From contig JAQGDQ010000192.1 of the NCBI GenBank assembly GCA_030141605.1, positions 62,001 through 126,000 of the forward strand: a stretch of DNA of 64,000 bases. Direction: 5' to 3'. This document shows positions 1 through 15,300 of the stretch, piece after piece. The position numbers and the translations under genes are program-made. The DNA comes from Tubiluchus corallicola. Taxonomy: Eukaryota > Priapulida > Priapulimorpha > Priapulimorphida > Tubiluchidae. Numbering within the stretch: the first letter of the stretch is position 1; every line of letters starts with the position of its first letter. The notes under the pieces are model-generated. The model did no database searches and was not told where the DNA came from. It saw only the letters and a list, made by a program, of their open reading frames with translations.

Positions 1-608
1 AACTTACAAAAGCTATTTTTAGTTCTTTATTTCTTTGCTGATATAATTTTGTGAGGTAACATTAATTTTGTTATAATTGTCAACAAACAACTTCAAATAT
101 AGTGCAAAGTAAAATAGTCTTAAAATTTTTCAGGTGGTAGAGTGCCTCTACGACGTATGTTATGATTTAAGTAATACATATAATCCACATCAGTCGAGGT
201 CCAAATTGTGTGGATTATACGTATTAGCTGACTTAAAATTGTTTCTTGTAAGTCTTTGTAAGATGAGACCCTAGTGAAGTTTTAATGATTGTTGAATCAT
301 TGTTTCATAAGCATTGCAGCGCATGATAGTACTGCAAGCCATGTCTAGTACTGACAGCTGCTGGAAAGGCAGAATCTAGCTTATTTCTGCAGATAATCTT
401 CTGAGATCACATTGGGTTTTCGCTTACCTGTGTTCAAAAGTATACACTTCTTCCCTAACGAGAAAATAGAGCTGACAAGTGAGGTACATAAAGCCACAAC
501 AAAGCAGTTTTTCTGACAGTCCAGGCAGGCTTATCGTCATAAACAAGTCCACAAAAATATTTCTTACTGTACGTTTGTACATTTGGTACGATTTGCATTG
601 TTTTCCAG
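1..608. other. MYO19: Intronic DNA upstream of the first visible MYO19 exon
   Basis: No exon could be recognised here. The first visible MYO19 exon opens in phase 0 with a good acceptor, so this must be the 3' part of an intron. The stretch at 131-163 looks like acceptor-exon-donor but its translation does not resemble a myosin N-terminus. Confidence 0.6.
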
Positions 609-722
609 ACACTGCCGCCTCACGTGTTTGCATTGGCAGATGAAGCTTTTCTCGACATGTGCAGCAGTTTCCGAAGACAGAATCAATCGCTAATTGTAAG
701 CGGTGAAAGTGGAGCAGGAAAG
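609..722 (+). CDS. MYO19: MYO19 exon with P-loop
   Basis: First exon visible in the window. It follows ttgttttccag and starts [14 protein letters not shown], the usual myosin stretch before the nucleotide site, then ends exactly after the Walker A/P-loop GESGAGK at a gtatgc donor. Phase 0 at both ends, 38 codons. A preceding exon is required but is not in the window. Confidence 0.93.
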
Positions 723-3700
723 GTATGCTGGATTGTACACCTGCGAACTGCATGCAAAGTTTATTAAATTTATTACTGTAGATATTACATAAAGTGCAAG
801 AAAACCCTGCACTTGAACAAATCTTAAAAAATTCGTCTTGAAATTTTATAGCACTTATTGGTGATGGGAAAAACGAATTTTTAAAATAAAAACAATAGCC
901 AGCAGCCCAGCACCCACTTGAGCGAAGAATGCTACACTTCAATTCTAGCATCGTTACCATGTCTTTGTTTAACTGGGTGCTGGCTGTTATTTTTATTTAT
1001 ACATGCCTCATTATTGCATACAGGGTTTGCGTGAGCAGTAACGCTGTATAATCCCGCGATGACCATTAGGTGCAGCAATTTTGGAGATAAGTCATTTGAA
1101 ATAAGTTGAGATAACATTGCTTAAAGTTTGAAAAAATAACCAGAGCATTTGCAGCATACACTTCGCTAACTAAGCAAAATTTTAAATTACTGTATCTTGT
1201 GAAAAAGATTAAAAATAAGTTTTTTAGCGAGTGAGTGGTGCACCCTGAACATTTTACAAATTACTGCAAACATTTTAATTTATTAAAAATTTCCTTTTCT
1301 AGTTACACAAGTTTTTCAATCAGGTAAACATAAAGCTAAGTAGTACAATTTTGCATGGAAAGTTTTTTGGAACATTGCCTTCCCCTGATTTACGTTGTAC
1401 GTAAATGACATCACATAATGGCGCGATCGGAACAGTATCACATGAGATTATACGCTTAAAATTGCTATAAATGTATTTAATTTTTAAGGCAATCTTTCTG
1501 AAACCTATTTCAGGAACCCCTTTTCTTGTCCTGTAACATGTACAAACCGAAACAAGTAAATATAAATACTCAGTCCACTGCATCATGGAAAACAAAGTTT
1601 GTCTAACTTATCTGAGATAACACAAAGTTTGGACGTGGACTATAGCTGAGGGAGTTAGCATTCATGACTCAAACACGCGGCTGATTTGCTTCAGTCTTGC
1701 AAAAAGTTCAATAAATTTTGTGTTTTGCTCATAAAATTCTGCAGTAAATTTGTTAGCCTTAAGTAAACAGACAACTGGCTAAATGTGGCTAAAAATTTGA
1801 CAGACTTTGTTCAACGTAGAACGTTTTTTTGATATGGTATTGCAACCATTTTATTTACATTGATATTTGCATTGCTGGACATGATTCCTCACTGCAGTTG
1901 TTTTTTGTTTCCTTAAGAAGTCTATTTTCTAGCTTCAGAAGTTTGTATTTTTCGTATTCTTTACCAGAGCTGCTTCTATGTGATTTTCATAAAAGTATGG
2001 TGTTTTGTCTTTACCATATTATTTTAAAAGGAGTTCCAGCAGATACCCTCTCTTGTTCTCTGTATTATCACTGATTGATTTTTACTATAGCTCTACTAAT
2101 TATCAATTTTTTTATATTTGTTTGTCACTTTTTAATATTTTTTACCATTTTATAATAATGTGCATTGACAGGCATGTCTTTTTGGAAATTACCTTATGAG
2201 TACTTGTGCTTATTGTTTATATTATTTTTTAAAAGCTGAGTGAGTTATGTTTCTCAACCTAAGAATATAGTGATTACGAATATGTTTTAGACGTGCACTG
2301 CGCGATACATCATGAAATATCTTACTTCTATTGGAACTCATGATGATCACAGAATAACTGCTGCTGACCACATTGAAATGAAAATCCTTGATTCAAATCC
2401 CATACTGGAAGCTTTTGGTAAGAATTAGCTACCACTACATGTTAACTACTTGGAAAGTCCTCTACTTGGACTTGAAACCAAGACCTTCTGCTTTCTGGGC
2501 AGCTATGTGGTGTTATGGTTAGCATAGCTGCTGAGAAAGCAGAAGGTATTGGGTTCGAGCCCAAGTGAAGGAGAAATTAAAATGTTTCAAACATTTTAAG
2601 CTTGTGTCTAGAGGCACTTGAGTTTTTGGACTCGGAATTTTATCGTATAAGCACCTAGAGGCTTATCAATGGGCACACTTTGTCAAGGCATGCAGTACAA
2701 AATGAATCATATAAATGCACAAAAGCAATACGAAATTAAAATGCCTGATTTAGATTTGATCAGGGCTTGAAAAACCTGGATTTGCATCGCGTTTAGCTCC
2801 GTAAATTTTTGCCGTTGCTCCACATACTTATGTAATAACAGTAAATACGTTTAACGAATGCACAGGAGTCGCAAAAATGTGCGGGAGCCAACCCATTACA
2901 TTTAAAAATTTTTGGTGTCATTTTAATTTACGAAATGAACATTAAACAGTAACATGAAAGTTGCTATATCAAAGACCTTAGTTAGTTACCAGCTGATTGT
3001 TCACTATCACTAGTTTTGGAAAGAGTACATCGCTTTCATCTTATTCTGGGCAGAAATTCATAAAAAAATAGTCATCTAGTGAACAAGATCTTTGCTTCAT
3101 TGTTGAGGCAGTTAAATATTAAGTAACAAAAAATAGTAAAATAACAGCTGTTACCGGATTGTAATACCTAATAAAAAAGGCATATGTACATTACACATCA
3201 CATATGATTACAGTAATATTTATTTCAGCTTAAAAGCTACTTAGCAAACAAAAACAGAACATCGCTCTACATGAAAGTTCATTTGCTCTACATTTTTATT
3301 TTGGGAGAGCATACAGTGCTCCACAAAAAAATAAAGTATTTTGATCCCTGGATTTGATAAAAGCTGTATATTGTGCTGGTTGGTAGTGAAAAGTAAAGAA
3401 AAAATGATTGTACTTAATTTCAATTCGCAATACAACATTCACGTATGCTTTTATTACATGCTACTACCGATAGGCAAGTACTAGTGAAATTTATGTATAA
3501 GTCTGAGGTGACAGCTAACAAGTAACACCTTTTACAAAGTATTTTTTGTTGTCTGTTATGAAAATCTGTGTGAAAATTTAGAAAGTTTAACGAGCAGCAC
3601 TAGTTCTAGAGTTCTTTCAGGGAATCAAACTTCTCTTGAAGTCTTTTGTTAAATGTAGCTGGAAATAGCGTCAATGCAGCTTTTCTTCTCGTTATTTTGT

Positions 3701-6700
3701 GAGGTGTGGGTTGTGCTCTAAGAAAAAATAAAGAAAAGGTTTTGCACCTCTAAGTGAGGCAAAAGATTGTGTTGTTACGATTACTGTGGCAAGATGAGAA
3801 ATTGTCGCAGAAATGCAAATCCGGCAAGATGCAAAAATTGTCGTTGAAATAAACTTGTTACTACAGCACGTTCACGTTTCTTAATTAGTCACTTTTTCAT
3901 CTGTCGAGACAAGCTGAGAGAAGAAAAGCAATATTTTACTTGAATTAAGCAATGAATTAAGATCAGTGTTTTTAAAAGCCCTTAAGATCCCCTTTTTTTC
4001 GCAATGTTAAACATGCAAGCAAAAAATATATGTTAGTTTGACTTGCAAATTTATTATTTTTTGGCTTGCAATGAATAGTAGATTTCTGTTTTGTTAATCA
4101 AATGCTTTTTTCGACTATATTTTGTCAAAGGTAATGCGCAGACGAGCAGAAACCACAATAGCAGTAGGTTTGGAAAATTTGTCCAAATTCAGTATAATAC
4201 ACAAAACCAGATAGTTGGTGCCAGTTTGGAGACTTACTTGTTAGAGAAGACTCGTGTTGTAAGCCAGGCACCGGAAGAACGAAACTTTCACATTTTTTAT
4301 CAGGTGAGATTCATGTAATTTTTTATTTTGAGTAATTTCCACATCTTCTTAAACATAAGTCCTTTTTACTTAGAAACTAAGTTCTATACAGTAACACACA
4401 TAGTAGCAACTCTTCTTTGAGATGTTGAAAAAGCTTGTAAACAAGGTAAAGCAGAGATTCTTTAGGTTTTTTTTTATAAAACAGTCTTGTTTTAATTGTT
4501 TACGAGTGCCACAAACAAACAGTTAGGAAGAGGATGCAGGTTTGTGAATAAATCAGCAAATGCAAATGGTACAAACTCAAAATGCATTTAAGGTGCACAA
4601 TTATTAATATGAATGTTGTTTGGCAAGTCAAAAGTAACAGCTAATTATAAAACTTAGCCTTGAAATTTTTCAGTGAAGGAAGTGCTAGTATGACAGCTAA
4701 AACAAATTCTACTGTGAACTAGAACATGGTTTTGCCTTAAATTAAACAACTGCCAACTGTTATGCAATGGCGTGATATTTCCTCATTCTAAGAGCTATCA
4801 AACATGTATCAGATCTACATTAAATGTGCTGTGTTAGCAAATTAGTATTTAGCTTCTTAGACATTTCTTGTTTTTTCTTAGATGCTGTGTGGTGGTGTCA
4901 ACATGCATGATGACTCTGGACAGGATCTCACTAAAGTAGATGGTTGTCATTTTTCTTACGTTGGCAATCATTTAGCAAATTATGGTAAGATTTCTATTAT
5001 TACTGTGAAGTCTGTTTTTACAAGAAATTTACAGCTTGAACTTTTAAGTTGCAGGTATCTTTATTTTCATTAGACTGTGATATTGAAATATTTACATTGT
5101 TTAAGCATTTTCTTATCTTGGTTTTTACTTGAACCACTGCCCCAAAGTGCTTTGCTCACATAGGCTACGTGGTATTATGTTAATTTTGTTAGAGCTTATT
5201 CATTAGAGAATGTTTTCAAATGCAGTCACCTTATGTTACCTTCTCTCTTGATATGTTATTTTTATGGTTTGGAGGAGTTACTCACTATGAAATGTCATTA
5301 TATTTACATAAGCATTTCTGCATATTTTATGAACCATTTCAGTGAATAAAAATTTACATTGGACTACTTGCAACTAAAATGTGCTGTAGTGACTAAATGA
5401 CTAAATTAAAGAATATCTAAAGCTAAAACTGTAAGAATAAACAAAAGGATTTTTTTCAATATCTATTAAATTTGTGGGTAGAAAAAAACGCTACCTTTAA
5501 AAATTACAACTGCTTATTTAGGATTGCCTTCTATATTTGAAACTGGCTTCAAGTGTGTGTCATGTTTGGCTATTTCATTTAGTTGGACATGTTAGTGTTC
5601 ATCCTGTTATGCAAAAACAATTTGCACAATTTCAGTGCGAAATTCTAGTGGCCTCTTGATTGTTCTAAATTTTCTGTTCACTAATAGGTTGGTTGTTCAG
5701 AAATACACATCTTTTAAGTATTCGTTATTTTCCAGTATGTGAAACTGCAACTACTTGATTGTGTACATACTAACATGTAAATTTCTTTCTTATAAATTGG
5801 ATTATTGTTTATGAAATTGTGTAGTAGAAAATATTATTTGTGCAGAAACAGATGCTGAAGAGTGGCAAGTAACAACTGAGGCAATGAGTGACATTGGTTT
5901 ATTTCAAGCTGACCAAGACAACATCTTCATGGTAATTCGTAATTCTGGGTTAAAATATAGTTATAACTTAATTTGTTGTCTTGGGAGGGTGGGAGGCTTC
6001 GATAAATTTTTGTTCTTTCGCTACTTTCTTCACCACTTAATTCAATAAGCACTTTGGCACTTTTCTAATAACATTAAGTGCTGCGTGAAACCACAAATTT
6101 TTAGTTACTGATCTAATTAATGTAAATGGTGATAGTAAACTTACTTATTTACTTGCTTGCTTGCTTAGTTCGTGTCTGTCTAATTGCTGTGTAGGTCCAT
6201 GTGTAATGATTAGTTGGCAGATATCATTTTTAAATGATCGTTACACACGATTAAGCCCACACATTTCTTGGATAGAAAGCAACCAAGGCAAATTGTCTTT
6301 ATGAGAAGGCTCTTACTTAAATTATTTAAAGCATAGAGGGGCAATGGTACAAAACAAAGTTGTTGGTTGCTGCGTGCACTTTCTATAATTGCTTTTACCA
6401 TTGTAATGATATAAATATGTTATTATTATTTATGTTTTTTTGTGGAAATTGCATTATTTTAGGTGCTTAGTGCCATTTTGCATTTGGGAAATATCAGTTT
6501 TTCCCACGTTGGTGATTTGGACCAATTCACTGTTGATAAAAATGCCAAATGTTCAGGTAAATTTTGTTCAACTTCTTGTATGCTTGCACGTATCTTATAT
6601 TAGTCAAAGACAAATGCTGTAAAGCAGTATAGATTAGTCTATTTTACTTTGTTGTTATTTAAAATTTAAACTCCATTTCAAATTATAAAGAACAGAATTA

Positions 6701-9267
6701 CATCTTATAGTTATAACATTTTAAAATAGCAAATGATATTTTTTAATAGTCATTTTTATTCCTTTATATTATCTGGCTTATTCAGGTTTACTACAAGTCA
6801 AACCTACGAGATAAATTCAGTTTTGACAATCATCTATTTGGATATTGATTTAAAGATGTACATTATGCAACGTTTAAACGGGTTGGTTTATGGTTGTTAA
6901 TAGAAACACTTTCACAGTGCTATTTTGTAGTTTCTATATTTTTTTATGTGAGTTCAGTTTATGCTAATTTTATTTTGTATTACAGCATTAGGGATTGATT
7001 GTGTTGCTGGTTTACTGGGATTAGATGTAGCAAAACTATCTAAATTGTTTGTATTTCGTACTATTACTGCTGCTCACAGACGACGATACAGCGTTTTTCA
7101 CAAACCTTGCGATAACGGAGAATGTATTACTCGTCGAGATTGTTTAGCCAAGCTGCTTTATGACAGGTAAGAATTCCAACAGTAAGAAGGATTAATTGAA
7201 TCTTTTACCTAAGCTGTAAATACTTTTCAAGTGCATTTGATTCCATATTATTGATTTATTGTTGCTTACTGAAAGGAGCATAAATTTGATTTCGTTTATT
7301 CTTTTTAGAGTTTTTCACTGGCTTGTGAACTTTATCAATTTACACATAAATTTTCCAGAAGACGACAATTTCAAGTTTATTGGTAAGATTTTTTTGGTAA
7401 TCTTAACTCTTCAAGATTCATAAATTTGTTTCATGTAATTTTCACTTCCCATTTGTTATTATAGTATACAGGGTCACTATGCATTTTTCAATTTATGTGA
7501 AGCACAAGAAAACTCCATTCATAAATAAAACTTAAAAAAAATTGCCTTGAAATTTTATATAGCTTACTTGTCTTATGCTGTCTTATGGCATACGAAGCTT
7601 GCATTAGCAAAAAACTTGTAAATTTAAACTCCTTCGATCACCATTAAGTGCAGCCATTCTAACGGTCAGTCGTTTGAGGCAAGTTTAAAAAACATGACGT
7701 AAAGTTTGAAAAATAATCAAATACATTTGTAGCACATTCTTCACTGTCTAAGCAAAGGTCTAAATATGTTGTTAGTAAGATCAATCATATGTTGTTTAGT
7801 GAATCAGTGTTGCACACTGAGATTGTGATGCAATGCCATTTTACCAGCTGGCTTGAATATTTTAATTATCAAGAATTTTCTTTTCCAATTTATTAAGTCC
7901 TTCAAACAGGTAACCGTTATGCTAAGTAATATAACATTGTATGGAATGTTCTTTGGAATATACTTTAAAGTTCGCTTTTCTTTCCCTTTAATTAAGGCTA
8001 AAGCAAAACAAATTGTTTGAAAATAGGCACAGATGAACTCTAAAAAAAAATTGAGAATTTTTTGTGTGAAATTAGATGAAAATCTAAAAAAGAATTACTT
8101 CACTGGTAGACTGCTGCACGTATGCTATATTTTCAAAGTATATGGCTAATGATTACGACATGCATTTCCGACATCAGCATTTCAAGTTAGATGTCTGCAA
8201 AACAGTCTCTAATTGTGATTTCTAGTTCATGAGGGATCTCTTGATCTTGTATCATAAACATTTTTCTTGGTGTTAAAATAAGTCGCATGGAGCCAAATGT
8301 GTCCAATCACAGTGTTCCACTCTAAAGGGCCTCAGCAATGAATCAACCAGACGAAAAAGTCTTGTGTTGACAACATCTAATTGTCTCTAACAGCTTGTTG
8401 TAAGAATGGTGACCTAGTTAAAGCTTAAATACCAAAAGTATTCTCAAAAAACTGCTTTTGTTTCATGCTTGTTAAGAATGCAGAAAAGGAAAAATAGGCC
8501 TAAATTTTTAATGTTTATTTGAGACACCCTATTTATTATGTATAATATAATATATAATAATGTTTTTGTATTCTATTAATGAAAAGAGTGTCAGTATTTT
8601 CACTGTTTTGCATTAGTTTTTATGGAAGCTGTTCTTTTTAGTATGTAAATTCATATTAATTTCATCTAATAATATTTTTCACCTTTCTTACGTTTAGGCC
8701 TTTTAGATGTTTATGGCTTTGAAGTTTTTGAGCACAATAGTTTGGAACAGTTATGCATAAATTATGCAAATGAGAAGCTACAGCAACACTTTGTGCAGAA
8801 TCACATTCGTCTGCAACAGCAAGAGTATATTAAGGAGGGACTAGTGTGGCAGGAATTAGATTACTGTGATAACGAGCATTCATTACTTGTTCTCGAGGGA
8901 TCACCTGGAATATTTTCTGTTTTGGATGAGGTAATATTTGCAAAAATACATGTTAATTTTAATGCAGCATAACCTCGTACATGAATCAGCAGCCAGATGC
9001 TAATTAAGAAAATTGCTGTGTCAAATTATATGATTGAAACATACGTAAGAATTACAAGGGATGGTCTTTACACCGGGGGTATATATGTTCTAGAACCAAC
9101 TGTATAAATTCATTTTTATGATGCTAAGTCGATTTTTTAGAAATTTTTTGTGTCACAGCAATTAAGCATTTATTGATTCAGGTTAGATGTCTTTAAAAAT
9201 ATTATATTGCTGTTCTGGCTGTATTATGTATGCACAGTTGAAACACAAAACATTATATCTGTCTAGC

Positions 9268-9331
<64 letters not shown>

Positions 9332-12300
9332 GCTGCTGCTGTTGTTGTCATTTTTGCAAAAATATGTTTTTGTGTATTTTGTTGTACTTTTATAAAAAAT
9401 AGAAAATTCTGTACTGTTAAGTTTAGTTACAGGTAAATGGACAGCAGTAACCATTAAATTTGAGTACACACTAAAATCACAATAAGTTGTTGTTACTAGT
9501 CTAGATGTTTTTTAGTGTGTTCAATTACTAACTTTAATGAAGTAGTAATTGTATACTAATATTATTATAGTTACTACTTTTATTAATGGGATTTTTTTGC
9601 AGGAGTGCCGGCTGATGAGAGAATCAACAGTGTCTTCAATTGCTGAGCGAATAACAATGACAATTAACAACTTTCAACTGTGCAAGCCGATGCGGCCTAG
9701 TCCAGGCTTTGTTGTGAAACATTATGCTGGCAATGTTGCTTATTCTGCTGCCAATTTAGTGGAAAAAAATAAGGTACGATTTGAGGAAGGTTTGTAAATT
9801 CATTTAAGTAATTGCCATAATGTAGGTACTTTATTTATTTACCCTGGACATTTTTTAAGCAAGGAAAGCTAATTGATCATTGTGCTACAAAATTAACCTG
9901 TTAATTTTTAAGGCCTGAGTATACTTGTTCTTGGTTGTTATACGATTTTTATTTGCTGTGCGTTAATTTTTTCTGTTTTTATTTATTATTTGTTAGGATA
10001 AAATTCCAGAAGAGTTGGTTGAATTCCTGCAGAACAGTAATAATTATTTTGTTGCATCGCTGTTTGCTTCCTCACCAGCTGGCACTACAAGCACTAACTT
10101 GATGAAAGGGACATCAAATGGCAAACTGAAACAAAGCCAAATTACAGTCCTATCAAAATTCAAGGTTCTTTGCCTATGACTATAATTATCTCCATTATTG
10201 CATGATGATTGCTTATTTTATTTTGGAAAACGAGAATATTGGCTTTCAAAATGTTTTAAGTGCCGTATTGCATGCTGTTCTTTTTTACGTGCTTGCCTTT
10301 GGTATAGCCTGAATGTGTTTTTATCTTAACAACAATTAGAAATCAAATAATACAGTTTGTTGAAGATGTGTAGATACTAAGCAAAGCAAAGAATTTGGTT
10401 GTATTTACAAAGCTTCGTATTGCTATCAAAACACAATGACCCAAGTTAATTTCTTTTGTATTAATATTTGCCTGTTCAGTGTCAACAATTTGATTCCATT
10501 TTTGATTTTGATCACTTATTACAACTGGAGTAAGCAGTAACCAAAACACATTGGTATTAGTGATTTTCACGAACTTTCAACTGACATTTTACTTTTTTGC
10601 AGGACTCATTAACCAATCTGCTGTCACTATTAAATTCCACTCGTCCACATTACATCAGGTGCATCAAGCCAAATCGGCTTTGTAGAGAGAAACACTTTGA
10701 TAGCTCATATGTTATGTCACAACTCAAAGCTTGTGGTATCTTAGAGACAGTTATTATAGGAAAAGCTGGTTATTCAGACAGGTACGTTGCATGTTTATGG
10801 GCAGTTATTCTAAATATTGTCATTTTCTATAGGTGTTGTGTGAGTAATTATCCTGAAACCATAACGAGTCTACTAAACAAGAATGAGATTTAACTGACAT
10901 TTATTTATTGTATACATAATAAAAAATATAGTAGTAATAGCAATTTATTGACCAATGGAAAATAGTGGTATAACAAATTGTCTGTGTTGGTCCAAGACAT
11001 AACATGAGCAATTTTGAGCCTATACGAATAGGTTCTACTTTTACTTCTGAAGAATGAGACAGAAAAATTAAAGTAATTTACACATTTTTGTTAATTGGCC
11101 AGTTTTTGATCATTTACAAATTTTCTATGCAAAATTGTTTCCCTTTTAATAGAAGCTTCCTGAGGAGTAGCATGCAATTGTATGTCTTTTATATTTCAGT
11201 ATTGCAAAAGTTTGTTCAGTAATACTTATTGACTTAACTATTATATTTTATTTGTTGATTCATGTGAGCCATCTAAAAAAGGTTTTTGCTGTTTAGTGGA
11301 ATGAGAGGTAATATTAGTTCCTAAACTTGAGAACAGTATTAAAACCCTTGTGCAATTGAAACAGTCTATTGCTGAACAAAGAATATTTATTTGCTTCATG
11401 AATATTTACAGATGAATTATCTCTGTTCCTGTTTAAATGTGGTTTCGAAATTTGTCAAGGTTGACTCTGCACTTGCTCTGCAGTGGAAGAAAAAGTTTGC
11501 TTACTTAACCAATGAGTCGTGCTAGCATAATAACAAATACTGCAATATGTGAAAGTTGTGAAGCCCTTTTTATCTTTAGATATTTCGGAAATGTTATTTA
11601 GATAGTTAATTAAAGTATTTGCATTCAGCCTTAGTGCTATATTATTTCCTTCTAGTGTACACCTTTTCTTAGTGCATTATTTACTGTTTGCATTAAGTAC
11701 ATTTTATTTTTACAATAGAAGGACTAGCACGAAAATGGCGAGTCGGCAAAAGCAAATGAAATTTTCATTTCTGCTTGTACGTCTTATTTTTTGTTCTATT
11801 TTCAGGATGCCATATGATGTTTTCTCTGGTAGATATGCAGTATTGCTGAATGACAAAATGAGCTCTAGGACAAAGATGCCTGCACTTGTACAGCAGTTAT
11901 GTTGTAGGACTCCTGGAGATGAAAACAAAGAACCATTGCTACAGAAAAGTTCACACCATTCTAATGTTTTGGGTACATATGATATATCTTGGTGTATTGT
12001 ATTTTCTGTCATATTTATACTTGTATTACTGATTGTTGTGTTTTCTCACAACTATGTTTCGCATTCCTATGTGATATTTATGCACTTCGGCAGACTTGAA
12101 GTTGTAATCTCACATTCAGTAGCAGAGCCTACTTAATGTTGAATTTTGTGTCGGGAATAGATTCGGGCTCATTTTCAAGACTAACTCTTTAAGAGGAGGC
12201 ACTGAAGTGGTCGGGATATCTTAGTCATCCACATCCTTCCTTAGCCACGTAAACAGTCAGGATCAGTATGGGGAATGGACCCACTCAGAGTGAGTTTTAT

Positions 12301-15300
12301 CTGCCGGTAGTCACAAACCATTGTCTGACCAACATCGGCATTGTTTGACTTCGGTTGTGAAGCACACTTTGCGGCCACTTGGCTACTAGCCTCAACTCAA
12401 AAGGGGATATCTGTTTAGATAAACCTAATTTGTTTTTGTGGGGGTGAAAACCATGCCAGAGGTATTATGGTATAAAGTCACAAGCAGCAATTGCAGTTGA
12501 ACTAATTTCAGCCAAGACTGCAAAGTTTTGAGATGAATTATTTTTGCAACAATTTGGCCTGATTTTCTTGTTATCTTACCATTTTGTTAAAATTTGTAAG
12601 TATTGGTGTGTTTTATCGTATTTTAAATGTACTTACTTTTTATGTAAATGTGCTGAAGCTATTTAGTGATTGATTCTTCTTGGTGAAATTGCTTTACAAT
12701 TTTTTCAGCAGAGTATCGTGATCAGTATAAAATAACACGTAGAATTCTGCATAAAGTTTTTGGCGCAGACATCACTTCAAATCTCATTACGATACAGTTT
12801 GGAAAGTCGAAAGTCTTTCTGAAAGATGGATTCGTAAGTATGGCATAAAATAACAGTAGAGTGTGAACTTAAACTTTCATGTGAATTTTATTTCATAGGG
12901 CATTTCTTTCAGTTTACCATTGTGCAAAGCTGGATCCCATAATGCAAATTTTTTTCTTGCAAGGAGATTATATAATTTATCTAGATCTAGCATGTAATTA
13001 TGTGCATGTTACAGTATCAAAGCGTTACACCAACATCTGTACTCCATCACGGTAAAGAAATTTTAGTTTTTGTACTTAATAGCCAGCTACCATTTCTGTT
13101 TACAGGGAAAAAGTTTGAAGTTAGTATTTAAAATTTCAGAAAATATAGTTGATTTTTTAATTTGCTTTGTCGAATGACCTAGGCGAGTTTGCGAAAATCA
13201 AAATGAAGTAGCTAGGTAATCTTAAATTTCTAGTGACACTTTCATTCATTCCCTAAAGTTTTTTCGTTTGAAACATGGATTTTCAATTGTTTATAATTCT
13301 TCAAACAATTTGATTCTGTTATTTTTTATGAAGTTTTTTAACATTTATATTCAGAGTGTAACAGACCTGCATTGGTAAGCCCATATAATGCTCACTTCTA
13401 GCGCAAATGTGTACAAAATGACAAAAGATTTACTAAATAATCACTTATTCTTGCTGAAAATTACTGGTAACTGGTATAAATAAAAGTTTTTGATGAAATC
13501 ATATTATTTCATGATGTTCCATTTTTGCATTGTGTGTTTGTGTGTGTGTGTCTGCGTGCGTGCGTGTGCGTGCGTGCGTGTGTGCTATAAGTGAAGTTTT
13601 CCAAATTTGGAGAGATGAATCATTAGATACAATCACAGGATCATAATGTTTAGGTGATTCCTAATTTGTGATTACATTGATTTAAATAAGTTTGTACACG
13701 ATTTTTGTTGTCAACAGTCAACAAAATTCAAATTTGCTCATTACATTGTGAATACTAAGTACCTTTCAGAAGATGAATTAAAATGTCTAGTTTCCCACTC
13801 CGTGATTTTGAAAATTTTCCTTGAGAAAAAAGTAAAAAAAAATTGCAAGCTGTGCAGTAATAATATTCAATCAATCAGTAAATATATTCCTAAGAATAAT
13901 TTTTGTTGCTCTCTGCTTTCTCTTGTTTTTAACTCAATATTCTAATATCCTAAATACAAATTAAGATTACCTAGATACTTAATTTTGATTTTTGCAAACT
14001 CGCCTAAGCCTTTCGACAAAGAAAATGATAAAAAAAATCAGCTTTATTTTTTGAAATTTTAAATACTACACACTTTTTCCTTTTTTCCAAATAAAAAGAA
14101 ATAGTATCTCTCTCTAAAAGTACAAAAACTAAAATTTCTTTACCTTGATGGAGTATAGCTATCTTGGTCTGTTAAAAAATATTTTAGCCTAGCTATCTGT
14201 ACAGTATTTTGTTTGCATGCAATATAAGTAACATTGCTGTTGAACTTGGGGCATGCATGCCTGCAGCACATAAACCTAGACAATGATGAGCGATAAAAAT
14301 GCTGCAGAAATATAGTGGAAAGAAAATCAGGTAAAATTGATCATAAATTAATAAATTAATTAGTATTGATCCTGCACTATTACTGTTATCAATTTGTAAA
14401 TGAACAAAATTTTCATTACCCAGTATTGCAGTGCTAGAAATTTATGAAAAACTTGTCTTTGTTGATGGTTTAGTTTGGAACAATGCCAGTGCAATGCAAA
14501 CACAATGCTGTGTTGGCTTTCTTTAGTAACCGCTATAAGTAAGCTGAATTCTATTGGGTATTCACATTTGCCAATAGTGACACCTTTTGTTGTATAACTT
14601 TTTTTCTGCAGACATTATATTGCAGATTTTGCATTCATTGAAAGATAATTGGAGGTGATGTTTTAGGTTGAAGTTCTTGAACAGAGACGTGTAGAGATTC
14701 TCAATAGGTGTGCTCACCAAATACAGAAACACTGGAAACGTTATAGAGGAAAACAGTTAGAATTGAAGATGAACATGGCAGCTATCTATATTCAAAAAGG
14801 TATTTGAAATTTCTTCACTTTAACAATGATGGTTCAATTTACATTTATTACCTTGTCTAAAAGAAAGCTTTGCTGGGAACATCATTTTATGCATTACAGT
14901 ATTTAGGCATTTATTTTTAACTTTATAAATTTTTCTCAGTAAATCCCCAAAACTTATGATCCCTGAATTTAATGAGGGCAGTTTTGAAATTTTGTAATTT
15001 CATTATGATCTTGTTCTTGTAATCCGATATCATGATTAATCCTTTGCAAATTTTTTTTAGTGTTTTAGCCTTATTTTTCAAACATTGCTGCACTGTAATT
15101 TAGCTTCTAAACTCCACAGTTTTTGTCACTGTCTGCCATTTTCGTACTCGCAAACTATTTTTATAGACACGCACATTCATTAGGTTCCTTATTACAGTAG
15201 TCGCCGCTTAATAGACTCACTTTGGGACCGACTTGTTTTGACCCAATTAACCGATTGAACCTATTAACATCCGATAACAACCATAACAACCGATGGGTGT

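Noticed and set aside
131-163. Possible upstream MYO19 exon between a caggt acceptor and gtatgt
   Set aside because: Its 11-codon translation does not match the sequence expected before the P-loop exon.
9187-9402. Cys-rich open frame
   Set aside because: Produced by the TGT microsatellite in an intron.
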